Source: Eubacterium pyruvativorans (GTDB lineage Bacteria; Bacillota; Clostridia; Peptostreptococcales; Anaerovoracaceae). Taken from it: 64,000 bases of DNA. Below, piece by piece: positions 27,606 to 35,945 of this stretch. The DNA lies in contig NZ_FNBF01000006.1 of assembly GCF_900102225.1 (NCBI RefSeq), forward strand, positions 1 through 64,000, written 5' to 3'. The translations under genes were made by a program, and so were the position numbers. The notes under the pieces are model-generated. The model was not told the origin of the DNA. It saw only the letters and a list, made by a program, of their open reading frames with translations, and ran no database searches. Each line of letters starts with the position of its first letter. Position 1 is the stretch's first letter.

Positions 27606-29459
27606 CTACGCTTCCGCCTCTTCAAACTGGGAGTTGTACAGATCAGCGTAGACCCCGCCCCGGGCCAGTAGTTCGTCATGGGTTCCCTGTTCCACAATAT
27701 CCCCGTGGTTCATCACCAGGATGCAGTCCGCATCACGAATCGTGGAAAGACGATGGGCGATGACGAAGCTGGTGCGCCCCTTCATGAGGTAATCCATGGC
27801 TGACTGGATCAATTCCTCCGTCCGGGTATCCACCGAAGAAGTCGCCTCATCCAGAATCAGCAGCTTCTTGTCCGCCAGAATCGCCCGGGCGATGGTGAGC
27901 AGCTGTTTCTGCCCCTGGGAGACGTTGGAGGACTCCTCATTCAGTACCATGTTGTAGCCTCCCGGCAGCGTGCGAATGAAATGGTCCGCATGGGCCGCCT
28001 TCGCCGCCGCAATGACTTCCTCGTCGGTAGCGTCCAGCCGTCCGTACCGGATATTCTCCATAATCGTTCCCTGGAACAGCCAGGTGTCCTGCAGAACCAT
28101 GGCGAAGTTGTCCCGGAGATCGCGGCGCCGGAAATCCCGGATGTCATGGCCGTCCAGGCGGATCGCCCCGCTGTTCACATCGTAGAACCGCATCAGCAGC
28201 TTCACGATGGTGGTCTTTCCGGCACCGGTCGGACCGACGATGGCAATCTTTTCGCCGGATTTCACATCCACGCTGAAGTCGTGGATGATGGTCTGATCCG
28301 CATCATAGCCGAAGCGTACATGATCGAAGGTCACGTTTCCTTTTGTCCCTTCCGCTAATGCCGGGGAAGCCGGATCTTCTGACTCCTCCGCCTCGTTCAG
28401 AAATTCAAACACCCGCTCCGAGGCCGCCGTCATGGACTGCACCTGGTTCATCACCTGGGCAATCTGGGTCAGCGGCTGGGTCAGATTCTTCACATACTGA
28501 ATGAATGCCTGGATGTCCCCCACACCGATGGTTCCCCGGATCACCAGGAATCCGCCGGAAATGGCCACGCCGGCATACCCCAGGTTCCCCACAAACATCA
28601 TCATCGGCTGCATGATGCCGGAGATGAACTGGGACTTCCAGGCCGATTCGTACAGAACATCGTTGGTGCGGTCGAATTCACCGACGGTCTCCTGCTCCCG
28701 GTTGAAGGCCTTGATGACCTGCTGACCGGAGAAGCTCTCTTCGATCTGACCGTTGATCCGGCCCAGCGCACTCTGCTGTACTTTGAAGTACTTCTGGGAA
28801 AACTTCACGATCAGGGTCAGAAGGCCTGCAGACAACGGCAGAATAACCAGAGAAATCAGGGTCATGAGCGGTGAAATCGTGAGCATCATGACGATAACGC
28901 CGACGATGGTGCAGACCGCCGTGATGATGGCGGTGATGCTCTGGTTCAGACCCATGCCCAGGGTATCCACGTCGTTGGTGATCCGGGACAGGACTTCGCC
29001 GTAAGGCCGGCTCTCAAAATACTTCATTGGCATCCGGTTAATCTTCTCCGAAATCTCCCGGCGCATGCGGTAGACGACTTTCTGGGTGATTCCCGTCATA
29101 ATCCATCCCTGCACGAAGTTGAACGCCGCACTGGTCAGGTAGAGGCCCAGGGTGAACAGCAGGATTCTGCCGATGGCGCCGAAGTCGATGCCCCCCGTGC
29201 CGGCGATCTTACGCATGAGACCGTTCGCCAGCTCCGTGGTGGCACGTCCCATGATCTTCGGTCCGATGACCTGGAACACGGTGGCCGCCGCGGCGAAGAT
29301 CATGACGAAAAACACGCCGATCTTGTAACGCCCCATGTAGCGCATGAGGTCTCCGGCGGACTTCCGGAAGTTTTTCGGCTTTTCGCCCGGGGCCATGCCG
29401 GCGCCCGGTCCGTGGTGCCGGGGCCGGTTATATTTTTTTATTGTTTCGTTCTGTGCCAC
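27606..29459 (-). CDS. ABC exporter subunit, canonical half (membrane plus ATPase)
   Basis: Second half of a heterodimeric type IV ABC exporter. The 617-residue protein has six predicted membrane helices (from KIGVFFVMIFAAAATVF), then an ATPase domain with Walker A GPTGAGKTT and signature NVSQGQKQ. Walker B LLILDEATSSVD has the catalytic Glu, and the switch histidine is in VIAHRLST. The start is GTG at 29459 with TTGGAGG eight bases upstream, immediately after the stop of its partner (TAAGTG). The signature here is the non-canonical SQGQ form, as expected when one composite ATP site is impaired. Cargo is unknown; with a MarR regulator upstream, drug or lipid export is a reasonable guess. Confidence 0.93.
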   Translation of the reverse strand: MAQNETIKKYNRPRHHGPGAGMAPGEKPKNFRKSAGDLMRYMGRYKIGVFFVMIFAAAATVFQVIGPKIMGRATTELANGLMRKIAGTGGIDFGAIGRILLFTLGLYLTSAAFNFVQGWIMTGITQKVVYRMRREISEKINRMPMKYFESRPYGEVLSRITNDVDTLGMGLNQSITAIITAVCTIVGVIVMMLTISPLMTLISLVILPLSAGLLTLIVKFSQKYFKVQQSALGRINGQIEESFSGQQVIKAFNREQETVGEFDRTNDVLYESAWKSQFISGIMQPMMMFVGNLGYAGVAISGGFLVIRGTIGVGDIQAFIQYVKNLTQPLTQIAQVMNQVQSMTAASERVFEFLNEAEESEDPASPALAEGTKGNVTFDHVRFGYDADQTIIHDFSVDVKSGEKIAIVGPTGAGKTTIVKLLMRFYDVNSGAIRLDGHDIRDFRRRDLRDNFAMVLQDTWLFQGTIMENIRYGRLDATDEEVIAAAKAAHADHFIRTLPGGYNMVLNEESSNVSQGQKQLLTIARAILADKKLLILDEATSSVDTRTEELIQSAMDYLMKGRTSFVIAHRLSTIRDADCILVMNHGDIVEQGTHDELLARGGVYADLYNSQFEEAEA

Positions 29460-31799
29460 TTATACCGCCTCCAATTCTGATTTCGAAAGCTGTGACTGGG
29501 CGATTTCCCGGTACACTTCGCAGGAACGCATCAGTTCCTCGTGGGTTCCCTTGCCCACGATCCTGCCCTCATCCAGCACGATGATCTGCTCCGCATGCAG
29601 AATCGTGCTGATCCGCTGGGCCACAATGATTTTCGTCGCCTGCTTCTCTTCCTCCGCCAGCACCTTCCGGAGCTTTGCGTCGGTTTTCATATCCAGCGCA
29701 GAGAAACTGTCGTCGAACACGAACAGCGCCGGCTTCTTCGCAATCGCTCTGGCGATGGAAAGACGCTGTTTCTGACCGCCGGAAACGTTATTGCCGCCCT
29801 GGGCAATATAACTGTCGTAGCCTTCCTCCTTCTCGTCGATGAATTCGGATGCCTGGGCGATTTCCGCCGCCCGGCGGATCTCCTCGTCCGCCGCATCCGG
29901 TCTTCCGAACCGCAGGTTGGAAGCAATGGTACCGGAGAACAGAATGCCCTTCTGCGGCACGAATCCGATCTCCTCCCGGAGCGACGCCAGCTTCAGATCC
30001 CGGATGTCCCGGCCGTCCAGCAGAATCTCTCCCTCTGTGACGTCATAGAACCGCGGGATAAGATTCACCATGGTGCTCTTCCCGGATCCGGTGCTGCCGA
30101 TGATGGCCGTCGTCTGTCCCGGCTCCGCCGTGAAATCAATGTCGGTCAGAACATTGTCCTCTGCCCCCGGATAACGGAAACCCACATGCCGGAATTCGAT
30201 CCGGCCCTGTTTCGTTTCAATGGCCTCTGCATCCGCCTTCTCCACAATGGACGTCTCCGTCATCAGGACTTCGTGGATCCGGTCCGCCGCCACACCGGCC
30301 CGAGGCAGGATGATGGACATGACCGTGATCATCATGAACGCCATGACAATCATCATACTATATGTAATAAAGGCAGTCATCGCACCCACCTGCATGGTGC
30401 CGTCGTTGATCCGGTGGGCTGCCACCCATGTGATGAGGACGGACAGACTGAACATGACCAGCATCATGGACGGCTGCATGAACGTCATGACCCGGTTGGT
30501 GAAGAGCTGGGTTTTCTTCAGTTCCACATTCGCCCGGTCGAACCGCTCTTCCTCCGTCTTCTCCCTGCCGAAGGCACGGATCACCGGAAGACCGGTGAGA
30601 ATTTCCCGGGACACCCCGTTCAGCTTGTCCACCAGCGTCTGCATGATCTTGAACTTCGGCAGCGCCAGGGCCATCAGAATCAGTACCAGGAACACAATCG
30701 CTCCCACACCGGCCAGGATCACCCAGCTCATATGTGCGTGGGTGTTCGCCACTTTCACAATGCCCCACACCCCCATAATCGGTGCATAGAGCACCATCCG
30801 GAGCATCATGGTGCTGACCATCTGCACCTGCTGCACGTCATTGGTGCACCGGGTGATCAGGGACGAAGTGGAGAACTGATCCATCTCCGCATTGGAATAA
30901 GCCATGACATTCCGGAACATGCCCCTGCGCAGATCCCGGCCCACATTGGCGCCTACCCGGGAAGCAAAGAACGACACCATGGATGCCACCAGCATCATCA
31001 GCAGCGCCATGGCGAACATTCTGCCGCCGCAGCGCCAGAGGTAGGACTTCTGCATCCGGTTCACGTTGATCCCCGCCGCCTTGTTGCACTCCGCAGCATA
31101 GCGGATTCCCATGGCCTTCAGGGTCTCGCTCCCGACGGAGTCGATGGTCTTCTGCATCTGACGCTTCGCCTTCCGGATCTGGGCATCGTCCATGGTTCCC
31201 TTCCGGATCATATCTCCCATGATGCTGCGCATATCCACATACGTCTTCATCCGGCCGTTTTCATCCTTCGCCCGGAAGGAACGGATGTCCATATGGAACG
31301 TCTTCTCCATTTCACTGAGGGACATGGCGTCGATCTTCTTCAGCATCTCCTCCTGTGCTTTCTTCTGCGCCCCGGACGAACCGGCAGCTCCGAAACCATT
31401 CTGCTTCAGGGAGCGCTTCACCGTCTTCTTGAAGGTCTTCACACTGGTGTGTCCCAGCTGATAGGTCAGCACCACCGGCGTCATGAACTTTTCATCCAGT
31501 TTCTCCAGACGCTTCTCATCTGTTACTTTCAATTTGTAATAAGTTCCGGATTTCTCATAAATACTCTGCCATTCCTTCTTCTCCCCCTTCGTCATGAAGA
31601 TCTGGACGGCCCGGTACTCGTCCGCCGGCTGCCGCTCCGGCAGAATATGTTCAATGCCCTTGTTCTGAATGCCGGTATCAATGATATCCTGCGTATACTG
31701 CGGCAGTGCCATGTCACAGTATGCCTGCACCATCAGAAGGGCGATCAGAAGAATCACCGTCTTCCAGTATGGCTTCAGATTCCTGAGCAGATTTCTCAT
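29460..31799 (-). CDS. ABC exporter subunit with degenerate ATPase and large extracytoplasmic insertion
   Basis: First half of the exporter. The 779-residue protein is about 200 residues longer than typical. After TM1 (TVILLIALLMVQAY) and the QYTQDIIDTGIQNKGIE segment, about 210 extra residues (approx. 45-255), rich in Lys, Glu and Met, precede TM2, so they should lie outside the cell. The ATPase has Walker A GSTGSGKST and signature NVSGGQKQR. Walker B reads LFVFDDSFSALD, with Asp in place of the catalytic Glu, and the switch motif is VAQRIST, with Gln for His. These are the marks of the degenerate site of a heterodimer. The ATG at 31799 overlaps the marR stop (ATGA). Confidence 0.92.
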   Translation of the reverse strand: MRNLLRNLKPYWKTVILLIALLMVQAYCDMALPQYTQDIIDTGIQNKGIEHILPERQPADEYRAVQIFMTKGEKKEWQSIYEKSGTYYKLKVTDEKRLEKLDEKFMTPVVLTYQLGHTSVKTFKKTVKRSLKQNGFGAAGSSGAQKKAQEEMLKKIDAMSLSEMEKTFHMDIRSFRAKDENGRMKTYVDMRSIMGDMIRKGTMDDAQIRKAKRQMQKTIDSVGSETLKAMGIRYAAECNKAAGINVNRMQKSYLWRCGGRMFAMALLMMLVASMVSFFASRVGANVGRDLRRGMFRNVMAYSNAEMDQFSTSSLITRCTNDVQQVQMVSTMMLRMVLYAPIMGVWGIVKVANTHAHMSWVILAGVGAIVFLVLILMALALPKFKIMQTLVDKLNGVSREILTGLPVIRAFGREKTEEERFDRANVELKKTQLFTNRVMTFMQPSMMLVMFSLSVLITWVAAHRINDGTMQVGAMTAFITYSMMIVMAFMMITVMSIILPRAGVAADRIHEVLMTETSIVEKADAEAIETKQGRIEFRHVGFRYPGAEDNVLTDIDFTAEPGQTTAIIGSTGSGKSTMVNLIPRFYDVTEGEILLDGRDIRDLKLASLREEIGFVPQKGILFSGTIASNLRFGRPDAADEEIRRAAEIAQASEFIDEKEEGYDSYIAQGGNNVSGGQKQRLSIARAIAKKPALFVFDDSFSALDMKTDAKLRKVLAEEEKQATKIIVAQRISTILHAEQIIVLDEGRIVGKGTHEELMRSCEVYREIAQSQLSKSELEAV

Positions 31800-32368
31800 C
31801 GCATTTCTCCTTTCTTCTTCCCTTTTTTCGGCGCTTCTTCCTTCCGGTTTCTTCCGGCGGACATCCATCGGCCTTCTTCTTCCTCCAGAATGTGACGCAG
31901 CCGGCGAAGCAGCCGGATCAACTCTTCCATGTCCTCCGCGCCCATTCTCTCGTATACGCCTCTGGCGAACTCATTCAGGCACGCTTCCATCTCCTTTGCC
32001 TTCGCAATCCCCGCATCCGTCAGAGAGACCAGCGTATTCCGCCGGTCTTCCGGATCCGTTTCCCGCAGAATGAAGGACCGGGATTCCAGACTTTTCAGCT
32101 GGCGGGATACCGCCGGCGCCGGACAGTGCATCATCTTCACCAGCTCACTGACCCGGATTCTTTCCATCTGCCGTTCCCGTTCAAGTCCCCAGATCGCCCC
32201 GAGGATCCAAACCTCCCCGTTATTCAGCCCAGGGATCCGTTTCAGGATCTTCGGACGCCGGATCGCATGCAGTTCCCGGACAAAATCCCGGTCCCACCGT
32301 TCCGCCGCATCCTCCGGCCGTTTTTCATCCGCTTTTTCATCATTCCGTTCCTTATACTCGTTCGTCAT
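31796..32368 (-). CDS. MarR-family transcriptional regulator
   Basis: Likely repressor of the downstream ABC exporter. The 190-residue protein has the winged-helix MarR core, with recognition helix CPAPAVSRQLKSLESRSFI, wing ETDPEDRRNTLVSLTDAG, and dimerisation helices at both ends. The C-terminus is very basic (GRNRKEEAPKKGKKKGEMR). I chose the ATG at 32368 (MTNEYKERNDEK) because GAGG lies five bases upstream; the two upstream ATGs have no well-spaced site. It overlaps the first exporter gene by four bases, and a perfect palindrome lies in its promoter region. Confidence 0.92.
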   Translation of the reverse strand: MTNEYKERNDEKADEKRPEDAAERWDRDFVRELHAIRRPKILKRIPGLNNGEVWILGAIWGLERERQMERIRVSELVKMMHCPAPAVSRQLKSLESRSFILRETDPEDRRNTLVSLTDAGIAKAKEMEACLNEFARGVYERMGAEDMEELIRLLRRLRHILEEEEGRWMSAGRNRKEEAPKKGKKKGEMR

Positions 32369-32446
32369 GCCTGCCTCGCAAAGCCCCCGCATCCTCCAGC
32401 GGACACAGGGAACTATTTTCATCCGAAATAATTATCCCTGCCAATA

Positions 32447-32461
32447 CTTAACATCGTTAAG
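32447..32461. promoter_or_regulatory. Probable MarR operator
   Basis: CTTAAC-ATC-GTTAAG is a perfect 6-3-6 palindrome about 80 bp upstream of the marR start. It overlaps a candidate minus-strand promoter (TTAACG, 18 bp, GATAAT at about 32430). The position fits MarR autorepression. Confidence 0.6.
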
Positions 32462-32566
32462 TTTTCACAGCGTTAATCATCATACCCCCATTCCGGACTG
32501 CTGTCAATGAGAAAATGCCCTCCATTTTTCGTAAATCCGACAGCCTTGATCCGGCAATGCGGGGGA

Positions 32567-32580
32567 GATTGTATACAATC
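32567..32580. repeat. Perfect 14-bp palindrome GATTGTATACAATC
   Basis: The palindrome contains TTGTATACAA, a form seen in operators of GntR-type regulators (general knowledge). Related sequences TTGTATACGAT occur at 32943-32953 and 48928-48938. No GntR gene is in the window. Confidence 0.45.
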
Positions 32581-32684
32581 AGGGCATTTCTCGGATCCGG
32601 GCGGCGGACTGTTTATGATCGGCCGCTTCTCAGGTCCGGACGGGCGATCCACAAGCCGCCTTGGCGTGTATACTGTATGGCGCA

Positions 32685-32719
32685 GGTGCGGAATTGCCCA
32701 AATGTGCCCAAATCGCACC
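32685..32719. repeat. GGTGCG/CGCACC hairpin, copy A
   Basis: GGTGCG (32685-32690) and CGCACC (32714-32719) enclose two direct copies of TGCCCAAAT. Confidence 0.5.
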
Positions 32720-32788
32720 CCAAAACGCCGTTTCCAGGGTGCGAATCTGACAGAAAAACTTGATTAATATATTACCGCCGCTTCAGAG

Positions 32789-32822
32789 GGTGCGATACTG
32801 GAAAAAACCGGATTTTCGCACC
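32789..32822. repeat. GGTGCG/CGCACC hairpin, copy B
   Basis: GGTGCGA (32789-32795) to TCGCACC (32816-32822). The interior GAAAAAACCGGATTTT is close to that of copy D (GAAAAAACGGGATTTT). Confidence 0.6.
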
Positions 32823-33004
32823 TGCCTCCGCAGACAGATCGTACCTATTTGAGGGTGTGTTAGACAAAAAATAACCGAGCTGCCGATCGATCATCCCGAC
32901 AGCCACTGTGACTGCCGGCAGAACAGACGGATCATCCGGCGATTGTATACGATGTGTCCGATTCGAGTAAAATAATTACAATGTAATAATTTGGTGTTCA
33001 AACA

Positions 33005-33046
33005 GCCGGGTGCGGAAACGAGGATTTTTTCATTTCCGCACCCGGC
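33005..33046. repeat. GGTGCG/CGCACC hairpin, copy C (14-bp perfect stem)
   Basis: GCCGGGTGCGGAAA (33005-33018) pairs perfectly with TTTCCGCACCCGGC (33033-33046) around a 14-nt loop that contains a T-run. Confidence 0.75.
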
Positions 33047-33088
33047 AGAATCGTGTCGTCCCTGATTCTCGGCCAAACCGGCGGAAAC

Positions 33089-33126
33089 CAGGTGCGAAAT
33101 TCGAAAAAACGGGATTTTCGCACCTG
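33089..33126. repeat. GGTGCG/CGCACC hairpin, copy D
   Basis: CAGGTGCGAAA (33089-33099) pairs perfectly with TTTCGCACCTG (33116-33126). It runs straight into the 20-bp tandem repeats. Confidence 0.75.
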
Positions 33127-33180
33127 CCGGACGACCGCCCCACCTGCCGGACGACCGCCCTACCGCCTGGACGACCGCCC
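33121..33180. repeat. Three tandem 20-bp repeats
   Basis: The unit CACCTGCCGGACGACCGCCC occurs twice perfectly (33121-33140, 33141-33160) and once with changes (TACCGCCTGGACGACCGCCC, 33161-33180). The first unit starts inside the right arm of hairpin D. There are no spacers, so it is not a CRISPR array. Confidence 0.9.
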
Positions 33181-33204
33181 CGCCCGGCCTTTCCATACAA
33201 GAAA

Positions 33205-33252
33205 AGATGCCACCGCACTGAGTATGAGTCATGGCTCAGTGCAATGGCATCT
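33205..33252 (-). terminator. Intrinsic terminator of aspartokinase
   Basis: AGATGCCA/TGGCATCT outer stem and CACTGAG/CTCAGTG inner stem, followed by TTTTCTT on the minus strand, 22 bp after the lysC stop. Confidence 0.85.
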
Positions 33253-33273
33253 CTGAAATTCAATTACGCCCCG

Positions 33274-34590
33274 CTATGCAACGAAAGCATTGTAAATCGC
33301 CCGGATGGCTTTCTCGAAGTCCTCGGTGTCCACGCCGACGATGATATTGATCTCACTGGATCCCTGATCGATCATGCGGATGTTGACCCCCGCTTCTGCC
33401 AGAGCGGAGAACATCTTCGCCGCCGTTCCCAGACGGCGGTTCATTCCGGTACCGACCGCTGCGATCAGGGAAATATTCTCGTGTACCGTAATGTCGTCCG
33501 GATTCAGCTGACGCTCCAGTGCATCCACCACATCCTCCAGCTTTCCGTCCAGCTCATCATTGGAGATCACCACGGAAATGGTGTCGATGCCGGTCGGAAC
33601 ATGCTCGAAATTGATGTCCATATCCTCCAGCACCGTGAGAACCCGGCGGAGGAAGCCGACTTCCTTGTTCATCATGTTCTTGTAGATTGCGATGACCGTG
33701 AAGTCCTTGTTTCCGGCCACGCCGCTGATGATCTTCTGCTGATCTTCCTCGGCCTCTGTGGTGATAATGGTGCCCGGATCTTCCGGTTCATTCGTGTTCC
33801 GGATGTTGATCGGAATGCCCGCCTTCCGGGCCGGGAAGACCGCATCTTCATGGAGCACGCTGGCGCCCATGTAGGACAGCTCTCTCAGTTCCACATAAGA
33901 GATCCGGCTGATCGGCTCCGGATCCTTCACAATCCGCGGGTCCGCCATCAGCAGGCCGGAAACATCGGTCCAGTTTTCGTACATATCCGCCTGCACCGCC
34001 CGGGCGACAACGGAGCCGGTGACGTCGGAACCGCCCCGGGAGAACACCTTCACCTCTCCGGTTTCCTTCGAAGAACCGTAGAATCCCGGAATGACCGCCC
34101 GTTCGTGCTTCGCCAGTTCCTCTGCCAGAGCCGCATTGGTCTCTTCCGCCATCAGGCGGCCCCGCTTATCGAAGAAGATCAGCGGCTGCGTATCCACGAA
34201 GTCGAAGTCCAGGTAGGCCGCCACCAGAATCGCCGACAGATACTCGCCCCGGCTGACGATGTAATCCTCCGAACAGCCCTTCTCCAGATTCCCCTTGATC
34301 TCCTCGAACCGGCTGTCCAGATCCACATCGATGTTCAGATTATATTTCACTGCACTGTACCGGTCCGTGATGACCTGGAACAGCTGATCATACGGAATAT
34401 TATGCTGCCGCTGCGTCTGGCACATATACAAAAGATCCGTGATCTTACTGTCTCCGCTGTACCGTTTCCCCGGCGCAGACACAATCACGTATTTCCTGTC
34501 CGGATCCGCCTGAATGATATCCTTCAGCTTCTTCAGCTGAATGCCGTCCGCCACGGAAGATCCACCAAACTTCGCAACTTTAATCCCCAT
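33274..34590 (-). CDS. lysC: Aspartokinase
   Basis: Phosphorylates aspartate, the first step towards lysine, threonine and methionine. The 438-residue protein has the amino-acid-kinase start VAKFGGSSVADG, the KYVIVSAPGKR strand, SRGEYLSAIL and FSRGGSDVTGS catalytic-domain motifs. Two C-terminal ACT domains for feedback control follow (VIAIYKNMMNKEVGFLRRV and LIAAVGTGMNRRLGT). The ATG at 34590 (MGIKVAKFGG) has AAGGAG upstream. I see no lysine riboswitch in the leader. It is a monocistron with its own promoter and terminator. Confidence 0.95.
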   Translation of the reverse strand: MGIKVAKFGGSSVADGIQLKKLKDIIQADPDRKYVIVSAPGKRYSGDSKITDLLYMCQTQRQHNIPYDQLFQVITDRYSAVKYNLNIDVDLDSRFEEIKGNLEKGCSEDYIVSRGEYLSAILVAAYLDFDFVDTQPLIFFDKRGRLMAEETNAALAEELAKHERAVIPGFYGSSKETGEVKVFSRGGSDVTGSVVARAVQADMYENWTDVSGLLMADPRIVKDPEPISRISYVELRELSYMGASVLHEDAVFPARKAGIPINIRNTNEPEDPGTIITTEAEEDQQKIISGVAGNKDFTVIAIYKNMMNKEVGFLRRVLTVLEDMDINFEHVPTGIDTISVVISNDELDGKLEDVVDALERQLNPDDITVHENISLIAAVGTGMNRRLGTAAKMFSALAEAGVNIRMIDQGSSEINIIVGVDTEDFEKAIRAIYNAFVA

Positions 34591-34658
34591 ATGTTTCTCT
34601 CCTTGATCATGATTCATTTCTGTTTCAGTACCTCCCTTCCTCCGGGCGATACGAGACT

Positions 34659-34687
34659 ATTATATTTCCGATCCACTAATTTCGCAA
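34659..34687 (-). promoter_or_regulatory. sigma-A promoter of aspartokinase
   Basis: TTGCGA (34682-34687), 17 bp, TATAAT (34659-34664) on the minus strand. Confidence 0.8.
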
Positions 34688-34702
34688 CGATAATTATTGG
34701 TT
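34686..34702. promoter_or_regulatory. PerR-box-like sequence between lysC and the dehydratase-like operon
   Basis: AACGATAATTATTG (34686-34699) is identical to the 14-mer beside the perR promoter. Here it abuts the lysC -35 box and lies about 185 bp before the start of the divergent operon. It may be a PerR/Fur-family site or only an A/T-rich UP element. The remaining ~180 bp up to 34883 hold a CCCGC/GCGGG hairpin (about 34750) and a weak TACAAT-type promoter candidate near 34834. Confidence 0.4.
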
Positions 34703-34883
34703 TACAACAAATTTATATCCTTTGTCCTCCGAGAGATTCTGCAGCATCCCCCGCCCGGCGGGAAAGCCCCGGGATTCAGACAAAAAACCCGTTCTGTGTA
34801 TTACCGTTCGCACATTACTGAAATACAATACATTATGTGGCGGCAGATCTTTTCTGCCAATCCGCTGTCATAGAGGTGAGAAT

Positions 34884-35945
34884 ATGAAACAGAAGAAATA
34901 CAAACCAAATCCTCTTTTCCATGACAAAGAGCCCCTCACCATCGGGATACCCCGGGCGCTGCTGTACCCCCGTCAGATCACGATGTGGAAGACGTTCTTC
35001 GAAGAACTGGGAATGAAAATCGTCGTCAGTCCGCCGACCAACCGCCGGATCCTGGAAAACGGCACCAAGGCGGCCATTGACGAAATGTGCCTGGCGGTGA
35101 AAATCTACCTCGGGCATGTGGAGGAACTGGCAGGACACTGCGACATGATTCTGGTTCCGCGGATTGTCGATTACGGCATCCGCCGGAATATGTGCACCAC
35201 CTTCGAAGGTCTGCCGGACATCGTCAGCAACATCTTCCGGGGCCGAAATCTCCGGATCCTGTCCTACAGCGTGGATGTGCAGTGCCGGGAGAAAGAGGAA
35301 AGCGCCTTTCTGGAAATGGGCCGCCGCCTGGGCGTGCCTGGCCCGAAAGCGAAACGGGCGTACCGGAACAGCCAGAAGGCCATGGAGAATGAAATTGCCG
35401 AACTTGCGAAGAAGACCGAGGCGCTTTATCGACAAAAAGACCGGCTGCGTGTCGCGGTCGCCGGGCACAGCTATATCATCGAGGACGAATACATCGGAAA
35501 GCCGGTGCTGGATGCACTGCGTCAGCTGGACGTACTTCCGATCCGTTCCGACCTGGTAAACCGGAAAAAAGCCCGGGCCACCGCCCATGAGCTTTCTCCA
35601 ACTCTGAAGTGGGAGCTCTCGAAAGAACTGGCCGGCAGCCTGGCCATGCATATCAATGATCTGGACGGCATCATCCTCCTGTCCTGCTACCCCTGCGCCC
35701 TGGATTCCATGGTCAACGAAATGATCATCCGGAAGGCCTACGGGAAACGGGTTCCGATTCTTCAACTGACGCTGGACGCACAGTCCGGCACTGCCGGCGT
35801 AGAAACCCGTCTGGAGAGTTTCATCGACATTCTCCGGATGAATCACGGAGACACGGAAGACCGGCTGAACGAGGAAGCAGAGAGGCGTGCGGTCGCCGCA
35901 TGTGCCGGAGCGAAGAGAGATCAGAGGGAGGGAGAAATGGCATGA
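34884..35945 (+). CDS. 2-hydroxyacyl-CoA dehydratase D-component-like protein (DUF2229 type)
   Basis: Probable iron-sulfur protein of the HgdB/BcrC-like superfamily. The 353-residue protein starts MKQKKYKPNPLFHDKE at an ATG preceded by AGAGGTGAG; an upstream in-frame extension has no homology. Family marks are IGIPRALLYPRQITMWKTF, the Cys-containing DEMCLAVKIYLGHV, NMCTTFEGLP and LSCYPCALDSMVNEM, and LTLDAQSGTAGVETRLESF near the end. Candidate cluster ligands are these cysteines. It is followed by a paralogue and by an HgdC-type activase, all overlapping or nearly so. The substrate is unknown; no CoA-transferase or acyl-CoA gene is adjacent, so a classic amino-acid fermentation dehydratase is not certain. 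Confidence 0.82.
   Translation: MKQKKYKPNPLFHDKEPLTIGIPRALLYPRQITMWKTFFEELGMKIVVSPPTNRRILENGTKAAIDEMCLAVKIYLGHVEELAGHCDMILVPRIVDYGIRRNMCTTFEGLPDIVSNIFRGRNLRILSYSVDVQCREKEESAFLEMGRRLGVPGPKAKRAYRNSQKAMENEIAELAKKTEALYRQKDRLRVAVAGHSYIIEDEYIGKPVLDALRQLDVLPIRSDLVNRKKARATAHELSPTLKWELSKELAGSLAMHINDLDGIILLSCYPCALDSMVNEMIIRKAYGKRVPILQLTLDAQSGTAGVETRLESFIDILRMNHGDTEDRLNEEAERRAVAACAGAKRDQREGEMA

Larger units (their letters stand above)
32369..33204. other. Non-coding region rich in hairpins and palindromes
   Basis: About 840 bases without a credible gene: short open frames exist on both strands, but none has a ribosome site or recognisable product. The region holds the MarR operator, a perfect TTGTATACAA-type palindrome, at least three GGTGCG/CGCACC hairpins, a 20-bp tandem repeat and the lysC terminator, listed separately. 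It may be decayed DNA or a cluster of small non-autonomous repeats. Confidence 0.6.

Noticed and set aside
29541-31895. 784-codon plus-strand frame opposite the ABC exporter gene
   Set aside because: His- and Arg-rich sequence with no family features, antisense to a conserved ABC protein.
32473-32767. Short open frames of 80-86 codons on both strands of the gap after marR
   Set aside because: No ribosome sites, overlapping each other and running through palindromes; no recognisable product.
33121-33180. Possible CRISPR array
   Set aside because: Only three 20-bp units, directly adjacent with no spacers, and no cas genes in the window.
33010-34821. 603-codon plus-strand frame opposite aspartokinase
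   Set aside because: Shadow of lysC; its extra 5' part runs through the tandem repeats and the lysC terminator.
34722-34830. Possible glycine or lysine riboswitch upstream of lysC or the dehydratase-like operon
   Set aside because: Sequences such as CTCTCGGAGGAC look superficially similar, but the conserved cores of these riboswitches are absent in either orientation.
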